This document shows positions 1-13,654 of a DNA stretch of 64,000 nucleotides, in pieces. Numbering within the stretch: position 1 is the first letter of the stretch; every line of letters starts with the position of its first letter. The position numbers and the translations under genes were made by a program. This DNA comes from Cololabis saira (lineage: Eukaryota; Chordata; Actinopteri; Beloniformes; Belonidae), in contig NC_084587.1 of the NCBI RefSeq assembly GCF_033807715.1, positions 15,971,017 to 16,035,016 on the forward strand. The letters run 5' to 3'. Under the pieces are notes generated by a model. It did not search any database. It was not told the origin of the DNA and worked only from the letters and a program-made list of their open reading frames with translations.

Positions 1-908
1 CTCAATCGAAACAACATCAAAGGCTTGGACGGACCCGCCTTACCCAATCCCTCTTTGCCTGTCCTGACACTTAAACAGGCATGCCAAGCCAGCCCGCCCA
101 TTGTACAAGCTGTTGACCAGACCCATTAAAGCACCGACCAGTGAGTGCAAACACACACACACACACACAGTGGCAGAAAAAAGGGGCCTTTACCCCCCCC
201 AACATGAGGGTTGTGTTTGATACTGACGCGACAGGCCTGGATTAGCAACACTATACATGACAATGGTGAGGGTGGGTGGGAGCGTGCTGGCTCTACGTAT
301 GTGTGTGTGTTTGTGTGCATGCACGGGAAAAACAATAGTGTTTTTCTTTGTGACATCACCCTTGCTTACGGCCTTGCCCTCTGCAAGGTTAAACATGGCA
401 AAAGGGTGTAAAACATGCAAGTAGGAGAACAAGTGAGATGAACAAGGACAGCAAAGAAGGAGAGGTGGGGCCGGAGGAGATGAAGGACTTTGCAACACGG
501 CAAGAGATGTGCATGCTGAGAGTCAAACAAAGAGCATCCTGGTGGAAGAGAGAGCCATTTCTGGGAGGACAGTGGAAGATGACAGGGTAAATGAAATGAT
601 ACGCAGAACAAAAGGGAGATAAATATCAATCGCAAGTTTGCCAGAGATGGAGAAGATCAATACACTGTACGTACAAATCTATTACAGATCAAGGCTTAAC
701 TTTTTATTGGGCTTCACTTCACTTCACACATCCACTGGCATCCTTGTTAAAAAGACAAAATGACAAATCTTCCGAAATTACGCCCAAATCTCTCCAACCA
801 TTTTCATTATGCTAACAATAAGAATTGATCTGCTCAGACTGCTGGTGGGACCCATTCTCCAGTCAGGTGCCACTTCAGAAGGCAATATATCAAGATGACA
901 TCATAGGC

Positions 909-1171
909 CCATCCATCCATTATCTATACCCGCTTTATACTTTGCAGGGTCACAGGGGTCTGCTGGAGCCCATCCCAGCTAATCACAGACGAGAGGCAGG
1001 GGTCCACCTTGGACAGGTCGCCAGTCCAAGGTGGACCCCTGCATATATACATATATACAAACAACCATGCACACTCACACCCATTGGCAATTTTGAAACA
1101 TCAATTAACCTACTATGCATGTTTTTGAACTGTGGGAGGAAGCCAGAGTAACCGGAGGGAACCCACGCAAG
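909..1171 (+). repeat. Teleost dispersed repeat, copy 1
   Basis: It begins with a CATCCATCCATTATCTATAC-type start and runs through GGGTCACAGGGGTCTGCTGG, a GACAGGTCGCCAGTCC-like core, an ATCAATTAACCTACTATGCA segment and a TTGAACTGTGGGAGGAAGCC end. This order matches a very common fish genomic repeat, and a second copy lies at 63,744-64,000. I do not assign it to a named transposon class. Its core carries a perfect 19-bp inverted repeat (see findings). Confidence 0.8.
996..1042. repeat. Perfect 19-bp inverted repeat (hairpin, 9-nt loop)
   Basis: The left arm is 996-1014, the loop 1015-1023 and the right arm 1024-1042. The arms are exact reverse complements. The hairpin sits inside the dispersed repeat, whose usual form in fish, as I remember it, lacks a matching right arm. 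Confidence 0.9.
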
Positions 1172-3190
1172 CATCATCATCATCATCAAAACACATTTCG
1201 AATCCAAGAGGTCGTCTTTTCCGGGGTTCTTGAAGTTCCACTTTGTGACTTTACTGAGGACACAAAGGATCTAAGCCTGAGTTTGTTTTATATCTTGCCA
1301 TTACGTCAACTGTTAAGAGAAACGAGTATTGTCACAAACTGGATTATAATATGAAGAAAAACATGATCTCAAGCCGTTATCAACAAAGGTGTGATGTTAA
1401 TTTTTGATTTTACTGTTCCTGACTAGGAGAGGACGCCTCACAGGGGACACCGTCCTAATGTGTTACTTGAAGCAAAGTGTTCCACATCCAGCGTTTTGCT
1501 TTCATCTTTCCACCTCTTTTAATGCACAAACTAAATATGGACTATAAAGAGGTGGATAGAAAACAGTTATGAGAAAGGCAAAATAAGTGAAAGGCACAAA
1601 TGTGGCTCAGATACATTTTTATCTGTGGCAACTGTTTTCGTGATTTACAAATTATTTTTAATGTAGCCCAGACGCCTGGAAGGATTAGAAGGAAAAAGGC
1701 TCTTGAGATTGTTGCCATGAAAAAAGGCCAGCTGCACAGCTTCTTTCCACATATGAACACAGTTTTAGTATATTTCAACTGACCTTTTACTCTCAGTGCT
1801 GTTTTAAAATAGTATTTAGCAACATGTGAATCTCAATCAGATGGCAGCTATGTGGCTGTTTACTCAGGTTGCTAAGCAACCTTTACATCTATCTGACCCA
1901 ACCATAGCCACACAGGCCCATCAAACAAAGTACTATCACCCTCCATGATGGGTGGCGGGAGCGCTTGATTTAAGCTTTCTAGTACTGAGCTTTTCCGGTT
2001 GGCACAATAAAACAACAAATACATCTTTAGTTGGTCTTTGGCAGCAAATTGGAAAAATGGTGTGAAAAAAAGTATGTATTGTACGATTTACTTTTTGATA
2101 TTCTTCTCTGCATCGCTCTGTATTGGCATCATATTCTGGGTCAGAGCACCGTGCAGGAACTTTGGAGAACGAGTGGAGTGTGCAGACCAGCTACAGTCCG
2201 GCTTGAACATTTTACATGCAGGGATTAGCTCCACTTCAACAGAGATATCTGGGTAACTTAGTTTGACTAGAAGAAGGTCAGTCCATTTCGATTTCAGTCA
2301 GACTAAGATATTCATATGCATTTTAAAACTAAGATTTTAGTCAAACTAATTATCTCATTTTCTAATGGCAGTCATTTGAGTGGTGTTCTGTTTTTCAGAC
2401 AGTCGTAAAATGATATTTGTCGTTAACATGAGAGCGGACAGTAAATATGAAAACTTAAGTGATCTGTCAGTCAGTTTTCTTATAGTATCATTTAAAAATC
2501 ACTTAAGAATTCATATAAGCAATACAAGCATACACTGGTTATGTGAAACATAGCAGTTTCATAGATGTATAGGCTTACTGAAAAGTCATAAACTAGGGGT
2601 TTATTACCCTACTGTAATTAGCAAAGTTTGTCGAATAAGAAAATGATCTATTTTATCTATTTTATCTATTTTACTTTATCTGTGGACACCATCTCCACAG
2701 TATGTGAAAATAACTCCTTCAAGAGTTGCATTGCTTTTACCGTAACATATCATCTTGCTGCAAACATTTTGTTCAAATTTATAATCCACACTCCAACACC
2801 AGCATATTTTATATCCTAATAATCTGAGTGATGCTTACTTCCCTGCTACTGCTGGGCATTGCAGATTGAAAACAGTTTTGATGACTGATAATATCCAACT
2901 AACCCCACACCACCCTTTTCCACTTCCTGTTCAATGACAGCGCTCACCCTCTTCCCACCCATGCCACTTTCCCCCCCTCCTGCTCGCCCCTCCACCACGC
3001 CATGTTGGCAGCCAGGGCAGGGCAGGTGGCCAAACCTGTCAGTCAAAGCACCGTCGCCACGCGGCAACACCACAGACACCAATTACCACACAGCAGGGGC
3101 GCGGCCTGGCAACCGCATGGCAACCACATGGTCCAATCAGGGTACACAACAACAGGGACCAAAGAATGCCAAGAAAAGTAAACGAGGCGC

Positions 3191-3199
3191 TGTGTGAGT

Positions 3200-3254
<55 letters not shown>

Positions 3255-3267
3255 TGAGAGTGTGTGT
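3191..3267. repeat. (TG)n microsatellite, interrupted
   Basis: A run of TG dinucleotides with a few GAG interruptions. Minus-strand frames through it give poly-TH translations, which are not genes. Confidence 0.95.
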
Positions 3268-4805
3268 ATATGTGTGTCTACAGCAAAACCATGGTTCAAT
3301 TGTCTAAAGCTGACTAAATAAGACAGGTAGCCACTGTGTCGTTTTAATGTGTTCAATCAAACACTACACTTTTAATCAATTTGTTGAAAATCCGAGTGAT
3401 TCTAATTCATCTATTCAGACTTGTGCAAGATATTTTTTTTATCTTTTAAGCTTGACATAATGTGAGCATTATATCACAATATAATGATTTTCCCAAATAT
3501 TGACAATCATGTGGGCAAAGTCCAATATTCCCAAAAAAGACGACATCCTGACCACTTAAAAGAGATTTTATTTTAAACTTATGTTAAGAGGCTGAAAATA
3601 AAAGGATTACATGGACAGTTAGGTTTTCTAGACAACCCTTAGTTTCCAAGGCTTTGTGTGAACTAAAGCCCCGGGTCTGAAAAGGTTAAATTAACACTTT
3701 TCATTATTGGCCATTTCTGCTCGTTTCACTCTGTGCTTACAATAAATAAGCAATAAGTAAATAAATAACTGAAACGTGACTCATTTAATGACCTTAACCT
3801 GCTCAGAGGAATTGTGCAAATGACTTATTTAAAAAAACTAAATGGTAAAGGATCCCACAAAGTCTTGCAGTTTGGTGGTGAGAAGGAAGTAAGAAGAGAA
3901 GGAGATGAGATGCAGAGGTAATAGGATGGATTAGAGCCAGTTCTAAGTCCTGCAAGACTCTGCCTTTGGACATCGAGGAGACCAGATGAGCTTCATCCAG
4001 ACTCTGATCTTAATAGCCGTGATTCTAGAAGTTATACAAACTGATAAGTCTAGTAGGGCTTGACAATATTAGGAAAACTTCCAAAATGCAATATCTATCA
4101 TTGTACTGTAGAACATTGCTATAATAATAATAATGATAATGATGATGACGATGATGACGATGACGACTTACAATATGCAGAATATTTATTACTATAGAAT
4201 ATTGTCACAATGTATTTCGTCTTTTTCCCCAACATTTACTACAAGTCACAAATAGTCTTTATAGACACAGTAAAAAAATGAAATCACTTCTGATCCAACA
4301 ACAAGAACGTTTTATCTATAAAATAAATCGATAAATAAAATGAAACCACCTGACAATGCACAAACTTAGTTGCATGGCAATGCAAACATTTTTAATGCTC
4401 CACTTCAAATATGTTTTGCTACTGAAATAAATACAAATCTGGATATAAATGAAAACAATTTTTAACTTAAGCTTAATGTAAAGATAAAGTATAAAGCAAA
4501 CAGCAGTGTCCCATTTTGGTTGGTTCATCAAATGGTTGGGATATGAGGGTGATGCAATATTAAAAGATAATGTAGAAAAGATGCTGATCTACCAAAGTTG
4601 GAGAAAATTATAAATTAAATTAAATAAAAATCAGGTGAATTCCAGTATATCGTGTGTAGTGTGCGTTTGTATTGGGGCTGCAGAATATATCAAAAATGTA
4701 TCGCAAAATTAACCTGTGCAATATCATCATAAAAAAATGAAATAAATATCGAAATAAGTGGCAGTCAAATGTCTTAAAAGTGCCTTGCTAATATGGTCTA
4801 AATAT

Positions 4806-4808
<3 letters not shown>

Positions 4809-4859
<51 letters not shown>
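4809..4859. repeat. (TA)n microsatellite
   Basis: About 25 uninterrupted TA units in AT-rich intronic sequence. Confidence 0.95.
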
Positions 4860-4862
<3 letters not shown>

Positions 4863-6289
4863 CAGCCAGATGGAATCTCACTGCTCAAGACGCTGAAGAG
4901 TGCTATTGTTGCAGTTTTCTATTAATTTACTTTCATAAAACATATTTCTGAAAAAGAAAAAACATATTTCTTCTTTGTCTTTCTGTGATTTTGCTGTGTA
5001 TAGTCAACTAGGAGCTCCAGACATTCTGTGTGCTTTAGCATCTCAGCCACATTATTCATTTGTTTTTTCCTTAACCAGGAAGGTCCCGTGGAAATCACAG
5101 ATCTATTTTTCAAGAGAGTCTTGACCAAAAAGAAGCAGCAACACATCCCACAGCCAAGAGACAGTTACAGTTAAAAAAAAAAAGAAAATAGTTAAATTTA
5201 GTTAAGGAATTCAATAAATTTCCATCTTGCATCAATATTATGGGCAGACATTTTTAGGAAGATGATCCAACCAATTGATCAAATATTTATTGACACTCAG
5301 AGCAGGAATGCATAACACATGAACATATAATAAACTACTTTTTCTGTCAATGGTGTCGTTTGCAATACTGATACTGTATATATTAATTACACGGTGTGAT
5401 AAGTTTTCAATATATTCTCTATCAATATATTCCTTTTTAGAAATTGATGGAAAAGAGTGTTAATATTTGAAAGGAGCAATAGAGAAGACCAAATAGTTTG
5501 ATTATTTGTTCTAAATCATATTGAAATACCTTTAAATGAGGCGGTGTATTGATTTAAGGCAGATCAAAATATTTAAATGTATATAGTTGACATACACAGT
5601 GCAATTAAAAAAAAAAGTTGCAAATCAACAGATTGATCAACAAATGGTAAATGTGACGGGTTTGGATGCAAAGACCAGCATTCCCATATTGTTAGCATTT
5701 TCTCTTTTTTTTAATATTACGGAACCAAGGAAAAGAGAAAATAATTCCTTATTGTAAACATTATTTGGAGTGTATTTATTAATACACTTGCACCAAGAAA
5801 TAAAACAAAATTGTACAATTGTATCAGTGGCGAGACATAGTGGGTTTAGTTGAAGGGAACCTGGTTGAGGTGTGAATTTCATTTCACTACTATTCAACAA
5901 GTGTTTGTATTTTATCATTGAAGTTTTACTTATGTACCCCAAAACACAATGCTTCCAATAAAAGCTGAGCAAATTATTCAATGAGTGCCTTCTGTCATTT
6001 GCAGCAAAATACACAAACATACAAGCACACATCGTCTATGAGGGGTAAATATATTTTAATAAAACCACTGAGTTGCAACCTCAATTTCATTTTGATGAAT
6101 TCCCTCCTGCGGGAGTGAGCCAGGCAACGGGGGTTTGGGGGGGGGGGGCAGGAGGCCAGAAGGGCAGGAGAGGGAAGTCGGGTGATGGGGGCTGGGAAGC
6201 AGATAGAATTTTCATGATTGTTATTTTTGTTATTATACAGAAGGGGGGTGTGGGTGGGTAGATAAACGACGTTGGTTAATCTGAACCAT

Positions 6290-6460
6290 TTCACAGAGAG
6301 CTCCATTATCAGGCAGGTTGGGCACGTCAAGGGGGTTATTTTTCCGAGGGATCTTTGGCCCCAGTAATTAAGCTCCATTCACCAGGCCCTGTTCGCCAAA
6401 TTAAAAATTTGTCATTAAGTGGAATTTACCATAATGCCTTTTTATCTGCCGGCGCTTCAG
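6290..6460. promoter_or_regulatory. Candidate conserved non-coding element
   Basis: A repeat-free block with evenly mixed composition between low-complexity flanks. It contains several ATTA cores (GTAATTAAGC, CATTAAGTGG). No conserved frame is seen. The regulatory role is inferred from texture and from its position in the zcchc7/pax5 locus, where mammalian pax5 enhancers lie in zcchc7 introns. No alignment was possible. Confidence 0.25.
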
Positions 6461-6714
6461 CGTGTGTGCCTGCATGCACATGCGTGCACGTGTGTGTCTG
6501 TTTGTGCAGGATAGAGGTAAAGGAGGGGCGATGAGAGAGGGCATCCAATAAGGAGTTACACTGTGGCATGCTCATACAAACACGCCAACAGACATGCACA
6601 CACTTAGACGAGGAAGGGAAAATTGAAAAAGTGAAATAATCCTGGACAGCAGCAAATGTTTGCGTGAGCAAACACACACACACATGCGCCCAAATCCACC
6701 CTTCAATCCTTGAA

Positions 6715-7140
6715 ATCCACAGCCTTTGGGGTAATTAATTAATGGTGCTTTAAAGTTTTAATTTAGATTTGCCCCTTTTTTCTTCCTCCTCTTACTGTAT
6801 GCCACACAGCCTTCTGTGACACACGTGCACAGCTACTCATACACACACAAAGAGTCAGTCACCGCTTGTGGTTTATAGACTTCTTTCAGCGAGATAGCCC
6901 TCCATGGGCTGGGTACATTGGAGAAAGAGAATGATTGAATAGCAGAATCTCTGTCTCTATAGGCTTTATAAAACAATACAATTATTAGTCTTTAATTAGA
7001 GCAGCCCCTCTGTGGGCCAGGGGACAGACAAAGAACAATAGAGGATTAGAAGAGGAGCACCTAATATGGCCCTTTTATCACTTCATTCAAATGCAGTTCA
7101 TAAATGCATCCAGATGTCCCTTGCACCTGGAAGTCTGAAG
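6715..7140. promoter_or_regulatory. Candidate conserved non-coding element, homeobox/SOX motifs
   Basis: A dense set of ATTA-type motifs (TAATTAATTAAT near 6,732; TAATTA at 6,993-6,998) and a SOX-type AACAATAG at 7,034-7,041, in unique non-coding sequence with no long frame. This is typical of vertebrate developmental enhancers, but the call rests on motif texture only. Confidence 0.3.
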
Positions 7141-7329
7141 TTATAAGTTGGCGGCAGATTTTACAGAGAATCAAAAACACTGTTATCTATTGAGCCCTGC
7201 AAACTCTTGCAACTCTTATTATTACTTCCTCTGCAGATTTAAGTCTTTACCTCAATTTTTCTTGTTTTTTAAGTGCGGATTTGTTTTTGGGGGTCACTGT
7301 CGTATCGAAAGATTAAATCCCTTTTCATT

Positions 7330-7660
7330 TTCAGCTTTCTTGCAAACGTCCGCAGGTCTTGGGCCAAGAAGTACAGTATTTGGAACTGTTCATAATTCCC
7401 TCGATGTCATCTTAAGCCCAGGTTCCAGTTGAAGAAAAACAACTCCAAAGCCTGATACACATTTCTTCGTGAGTATGGTGTTTTTTTTGGTGACGCAGTG
7501 TTGTTTTTGCACCGAACGTACAATTTGGAATTGTAGTCAGAAGGTTCAACCGTGGTCTCATCAGAACACAACACATTTTCCCCACAATATTTGAGGGAGA
7601 CCTGATGGAAATTTTTGCAAATCGTGGCAAGGTTTGGGTGTTTTTCTTTGTCAGACAAGG
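7330..7660 (-). pseudogene. Tc1/mariner-like transposase relic
   Basis: Minus-strand translation gives NVLCSDETTVEPSDYNSKLY and downstream, in a second frame, LWSCFSSTGTWA and then DIEGIMNSSKY. These follow the order of the Tc1-type DDE transposase catalytic region: the (W)SDET block with the second catalytic aspartate, the LWGCFS-TG block, then the -EGIM--Y- block. The Trp before SDET has become Cys, the blocks are split between two frames and there is a stop in the third. It is a dead internal fragment; I did not find the terminal inverted repeats or the N-terminal DNA-binding domain. It lies in a presumed zcchc7 intron. Confidence 0.75.
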
Positions 7661-9777
7661 AATCTTTATTTGAGACTTATCTCTTTAATTGATGCTAGTT
7701 GTGTATGCTAAGAAGACTGTATGCGGTCATTAAATCAAAAGGTTCTTAAACAAAGTTTTAGTTCAAGGACTTATTGTAGACTTCTTAGAATTATAGGCCA
7801 CATTAAAAGGGTGGGAAAAGTTTTGAAATGGTTTATTGTTTATTATTATCATAATTTTACCACTGGTGTGTACATTTTTTATATCCACTGTATTATCAAA
7901 TGTATTATCATGAATTAAACCCTTTCAAAACCGCATACTATGAGTGGAAACTGATTTTGCCAAAATTCAGCACATGGTACGCAGGCAATTATACAATCGG
8001 CAGGATGCAGAGAAGAAGAAAAAGAAGCTAAGAAGGTGTGCCACTTCTGGGAAAGTTTTCGGGCAAAATAGAGCTGAACAATTTGGGAAAATAATCTAAA
8101 TGCAACATTTTCCCCTCAATATTGGGAATGAATATGCACCGTTTTCCCCCAATAAGGACAATTTTAACACAACGACATAATAATATATACATTTAGTATA
8201 AAATGTTCTTTCCATTGACTCTGCGTCTTTGTTTTAAGTCTTGCATTGATGAGGGGAATGTGTTATTCAAAGGGTTCGTTTCATGAAGGGTAGTGTGAAA
8301 GCAAACTCCGACCAGCTAAATGTTCCAATTACAAATGAGCAGAGTCCCCAATCATACGGATTCTACTGGACTTTTAGGTGTGAAAACAAACTTCCCTCTA
8401 TCCAGACACCTCCCGTTCTTGTAGGACCCCAAGGTGCACGCAGGCCAGATGAGGTCCCAGGTCTGACTCAAGGACGTCTTCAGATTAAACAAGCACCACA
8501 CAGATGACCAGCAGGCCTCCTAACCAGATGCCTGAACCATCTCAACCAGACCTCTCAATGAGGAAGAACAGCGGTTCTACTTTGAGACCATTTTGGATGA
8601 CTGATTTTCTCCCCCCCATCTCTAATCGTGGATTCAGCACCCCATTCGATGAAGCTCATTTGAGCTGCTTGTATTTGCAATCTTGTTTTTTCAGTCAGTA
8701 CTCACAATTTGTGACCATAGTTGAGCAAAGGAACAAAAATCAACCAGGAAACAGTGTTGCTTTTAGGTTCATCTCTCTCTTCACCATAACAGACTGGTAC
8801 AGAGTCCTCATTACTGCAGATACCGCACCAATCCACCTGTCAATCCAGTTTTCCTTCTTCACCTGCTTGTGAATAAGGCCCAGAGACGATACTCCCCTTC
8901 TACTTGAGGCAGTACCTCACTTCCAATCTGGAGAGGCTATTCCAAATTTTTCCAAATGAGACTCATCCCTGCTGTCACTAATCCTCAGCTGTGAACAGCT
9001 GGACATGCATACCGTTTCACAAAATGCAATGAGCCACTACACCTAAAACCGGTCAGAAGATTGGTGTGACGGTGGTCGTGCTGTAGCATATACACTTTTA
9101 CAGTGGCAAACAACGTAATGACAACCACCAGAGCACTATGCAGTATATACTGAATGTTGTGGTTTTAATAACAGTATAAGACAATATAACTGCATGCTTA
9201 TTACAACCACTAATGATCTCTACTTTTTCCTATATATTAAATGAACAAGAAGACTGAGAAATTAAACAGTCCAGAACCATTAGTATTGAGCAGTATAATC
9301 AAAAGTGTCAAGTTTTTTCACTATTCTCTTACAAATACCAAGTAAATGCAGTGGTGCGTGTAAAATATAAAATCTGAAACTCTACGGCCTGATAATTCGA
9401 TATTGACATGTAAAAGTTAAATGAAAGAAAATAAGATATGTAAATTACAAGTATGATGACAAACATTTATGCAGGTCATGCATTAATGTGTAAAGAGCAA
9501 AATTCTTTAGTCTTTAGTGATCATCAGTTGTACATTTTTAATATAAATGCAACTGATGATCAGTTTGGAAGCCAAAAAGCTTTGGTCAGCAACCTTCTGT
9601 CTAAATTAACAAAGGGAGTGGGGTTAATGCAGGACGAGGATACAACAGGAAGATGGTGAGGGAAAGGAAGTGGACACATGGCAGAGATTGTGCCTGGTTG
9701 AACGAGGATATTCTCTGTGTCTGTGTGTATAGGAGGAATGACCATGCTGTACCTGCACTACACCACACGCACTGTAA

Positions 9778-10252
9778 AGGCTGGATTATGGTTCTGTAAC
9801 AAATCGACGCCGTGCCTACGCCGCAGGTTGCGCCGCGTCGCGCACCCCGCGCTGTGCCTGACGCGTACCTCCCACAAATTGTAACTACGCGTCAAGAGGT
9901 CGCAGACCAACACAGACCGAGAGGGCTGTGATTGGTTCGCTTGGTAGCAACGCATTTCCGGTTTCCAGTTCGTGAAGCAGTCGTGAACTTTCAGCGCTCT
10001 TTTCTTCGTGTATGTGTGATTTATTTTGTTTTGTTTTTTTTGCACAATAGTTGTCCTTATCTCTTTTGATTCACTGTGACCGGAAAAGTCGGATAAACTA
10101 TTCAAGGAAAAGATCACACCCCCCCTAGCGGTCGCGGGGGGGTATTGCACCGCGGCGAAATGGAGTGACAGAGAAGTCTGGAGGGTTCACGACGGTGTCA
10201 CGGCAGCGGCGTGTGCTCTGCGTTGGTGTAGCGCAGAACCATAATCCAGCCT
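9778..10252. mobile_element. Non-autonomous PIF/Harbinger-type MITE
   Basis: A 475-bp element with near-perfect terminal inverted repeats (AGGCTGGATTATGGTTCTG at the left, its complement at the right), flanked by TAA on both sides (9,775-9,777 and 10,253-10,255). A 3-bp TAA/TTA target duplication with this terminal architecture fits PIF/Harbinger. The interior is GC-rich with repeated CGACGC/GCGTCG motifs. There is no transposase frame, so it needed a transposase in trans. A partial relative lies at 30,696-30,740. Confidence 0.8.
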
Positions 10253-10533
10253 TAACTCCTCCTGGAAACCCCGTCCCCCAACCACATGGTATTCCTTTAC
10301 TACAGTTCCTTTTTATAGATGTCAAATAGGCATCAAATTGATTTCAAAACACGTCAAAGACACTTTTCCTTAAACAACAAACCTAGCACTAGGCTCAGTT
10401 GATTAAATATTGGCAAGAGATTGCATTCAGTGATGAACGACATAATTGTACCTTCCATCGGATGACTGACAGATAAAATCTGGTTATGGCAAACTGAAAA
10501 TAGAGCTGAACAACAACATGTCAAAGTCTCCAA

Positions 10534-10541
10534 GTGTGTGC

Positions 10542-10589
<48 letters not shown>
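10534..10589. repeat. (GT)n microsatellite
   Basis: About 25 GT units with CG interruptions at its start. Confidence 0.95.
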
Positions 10590-10590
<1 letters not shown>

Positions 10591-10876
10591 AAAAGCACAG
10601 AAACGAATGGTGAAACGGCAGGAGGATAGTAGAGAGAGGCAGGAGGGTCTTAGTTAGCGTTGTTTAATTTGCTCCCCTCTTTTCCATCCATCCCTTGGTC
10701 TTTCTGACAGGTAATAAAGAGCAGGAGCTTTCCTGACAAGCCCATTTGAATTTGGATTGAATAATATGACTGTAGGGTTTCCCACATAAGGCTCCGCCCA
10801 AGCGTGGAAAGGATCACCAACACCACAGACAGTGGCAGCCCCTCCGCCTGCCAGTTAAACAAGTTACTGAGTCATA

Positions 10877-11014
<138 letters not shown>

Positions 11015-11324
11015 GACTTATAATGCTCATCACTGCATCCATACATACGCACCCATATAGGTGCTTGTATCATGGTAGTTAAAGCAACAATAATAATGAA
11101 TTCCAGTGACCAGCCACCATGTCGATCCAATATGCTAATTTCCACATCTGGGCCCAACCTCTCCTCCTCTCCTCCTCTCCCCCCCTCGCCATTCTCTCGC
11201 TTATTCCCCTTTCCTGCTTCTGCACCTCTCCAAGATCCCTTTATCCCAATTCCTCCTGTTGTCTTACCTCATCCGCTGCTACCTCCTCCCCTCCAGCCCC
11301 TCCCACTGCTTTCCGAAGCTGCTG

Positions 11325-11660
11325 AAATCCCATTCCCCGTGGGGCAGGCTAAATTGAATTGGCGTGTTTATATGAACAACAAGGCCGTTGCTTTAATATA
11401 CCTTTGAGTTTATGCCTAATGCCTCCCTGCTAATACCACTGGAGCCTCAACTCTCACTCAACACAAATCTCTTTTATAGTCACAAAAGAGACAGAATGGA
11501 GAGGGATGAGGGTAGGAAATGCACTCTGGGATAGTGCTTGTGTTTGTACGCAAGGAGACGGCAGAAGTGAGAAGCCCATTAATGCCTCGTAATGACATAT
11601 GCATTTTAACACATTATTAGGGGGGAGAAAAAAAATCATCCAATAAATTGCCTCTATAAA
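11325..11660. promoter_or_regulatory. Candidate conserved non-coding element
   Basis: Unique sequence with ATATGCATTTTAA (POU/octamer-like) near 11,598 and several ATTA/TTAAT cores, in a region otherwise rich in pyrimidine tracts. Regulatory function is inferred only. Confidence 0.22.
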
Positions 11661-12789
11661 CCAGGAGCTACGTTTATATATATCCCACACACACACACAC
11701 ACACTCTTCATTGCATGAAGGAAAAAAGGAGAAAGGAGAGATTTTTTTTCCTCTTAGATTTGAGAGTAATGCTGAATAAATATCCGGAGTTTTTGGTTAA
11801 GGGAGTCAGTCATGCTCGTCGACTTGCAAACATCCTCCATTTTCTCCCCATCTCCCCCCTTTTCTCCTCTTTTCTCCCCCTTGTCCCCTTTCTCTCCAGC
11901 CCCTGTGTCACCCTACAAAAGGCCCACAGTACAAAGGCAGGAAACAGGTCTGAGACACTCAGCCCAATTACTATTGATCAGTCTGCACTCGAGGGGACAG
12001 AGATGCGCTCAACGGCACGCCCGCACACAGCCACACATGCACATGCAGATCTGTCTATAAACTGTATCAAGGCCAGTAAGGTGAACTGTAGTTAAAGCCA
12101 CATTTTTCACACAAAACCCCCTAAAAAAACCTCTTAAAACTGGATAATAATGATAGTCTTTATTTGGGCTACACGACCCAAAAAACTAAAATTTTATGCA
12201 TTATTGAGTTCTGGTGAGAAGAATCATCTTTATAAGAAAAACAAAAAAGAGAATGCAGATACTGACTGATACTTAATCTTAAGCCGTTTCATTAAATTTC
12301 ATTGTTTTTATTACTCTTACAATGTTTTTTATTTATCTAATTTTTTCTGACTATTTGTATTTTTATTTACCTCAATTATTAATTGCCTTTGTTTTTGGGT
12401 CAGTTTATATTTTACACGTTAGGTTCATGATTTTATCTTCAATACAAATTATGATTCAAAGAAAAAAGCTAAACTTTTGGAGATTAAAATCCATGAAGGT
12501 TTCAAAATTTTAAGATGAAGACAGATTCAGAAGAATCTCAACTGTTAAAACGAACCGTTTGAATGTAATATAATGGCATAATCTGCTCGCAAAAAAAGAG
12601 CAAATAAAAATAAATCAATCAATACAAATAAAATAAAAAAAGAAATTCTGAAGCACAGAAAAATCCAAAGGCTGCTAAAGCCCTCACCAGCGTACACGCT
12701 CTCAGACATGCATGCACACGCACAAAGTAGTCACACATTAAGAGTGTGATGAACTCTGCATGTTGTCTGGAAGCCTGTGAAGAAATATC

Positions 12790-12975
12790 AATGACTAAAC
12801 TCCCCGACGAGTAAGTAACTATCTCCTTCGCCCTGATTTTATCCCCAATAATTAAATTTCTCTCCCAACGCCGACTTTGGCTTTATCAGGCGCTCGCCGC
12901 CAGAATCTCAGCATTCCATTTAGACATAATCCCCTGGATAAAGGCGAGGACGAGGTGTGCTAATGCACAGGCATG
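12790..12975. promoter_or_regulatory. Candidate conserved non-coding element
   Basis: A compact block of mixed composition containing CCAATAATTAAATTTC, GCTTTATC (GATA-type on the minus strand) and TAGACATAATCCCC, between AT-rich and CA-rich flanks. Non-coding in all frames. Inference from texture only. Confidence 0.25.
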
Positions 12976-13654
12976 TGCGCAGGCAGGAACGCGTGCGTGC
13001 GCAAAGACTTCAACTTCATTCAAAGACACACAGCGATATAAAGTAGTTTACACAGATGTGCACATATAACCATATCAAAGAAGTGGGAAAATAAAGAATA
13101 ATGAGACATTGATTGCTAAAAACGGTGGGATCAGTCCAGGAGAGCCTTTAACAGGAATGTGGACCCTGCGATCCTGGCATAGTAACAGCCACGCAACATA
13201 GGGCTGGTTTTTTGGTTCTTTCGTGTGGACTATGGCTGGAGATGGGAGTGGAGAAGACAGAGTTGGCAAGGATGGATGGAGAGAGGGGTGGGGGCTGAAG
13301 GAAGAAAAGTGGAATGTGGGTCCAGCTACTCTCCCATGTTGAATTTCTGCCACACCCCTTTGCATGTACTCATGTGGGAGATCCTCCTGGATATTGATGA
13401 TGCCAGAATAAGTCTGCATTTTATCACGCTCGCATCAACAGACGAGTCCAATCTGAACAGATGTGTTTAACAAGACATCCTATGTGTCCACGTGGCTATA
13501 ACTGTAAAAATACATATATTGCAAAACTACAAAAAAAAAGCGATGTAAATGACCCAAAACTCCAATCAACACCACTCACTCACCCCTCATACATTTAAAA
13601 TGTATTTCAAGACATATATATTCCACAGACCCCTTACAGGTGTATGATACAAAC

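Noticed and set aside
8283..8872. Two consecutive plus-strand frames (74 and 122 codons)
   Set aside because: No recognisable domain or splice context; GTGTGAAAGCAAAC-like words suggest an old DNA-transposon remnant, but I could not define ends.
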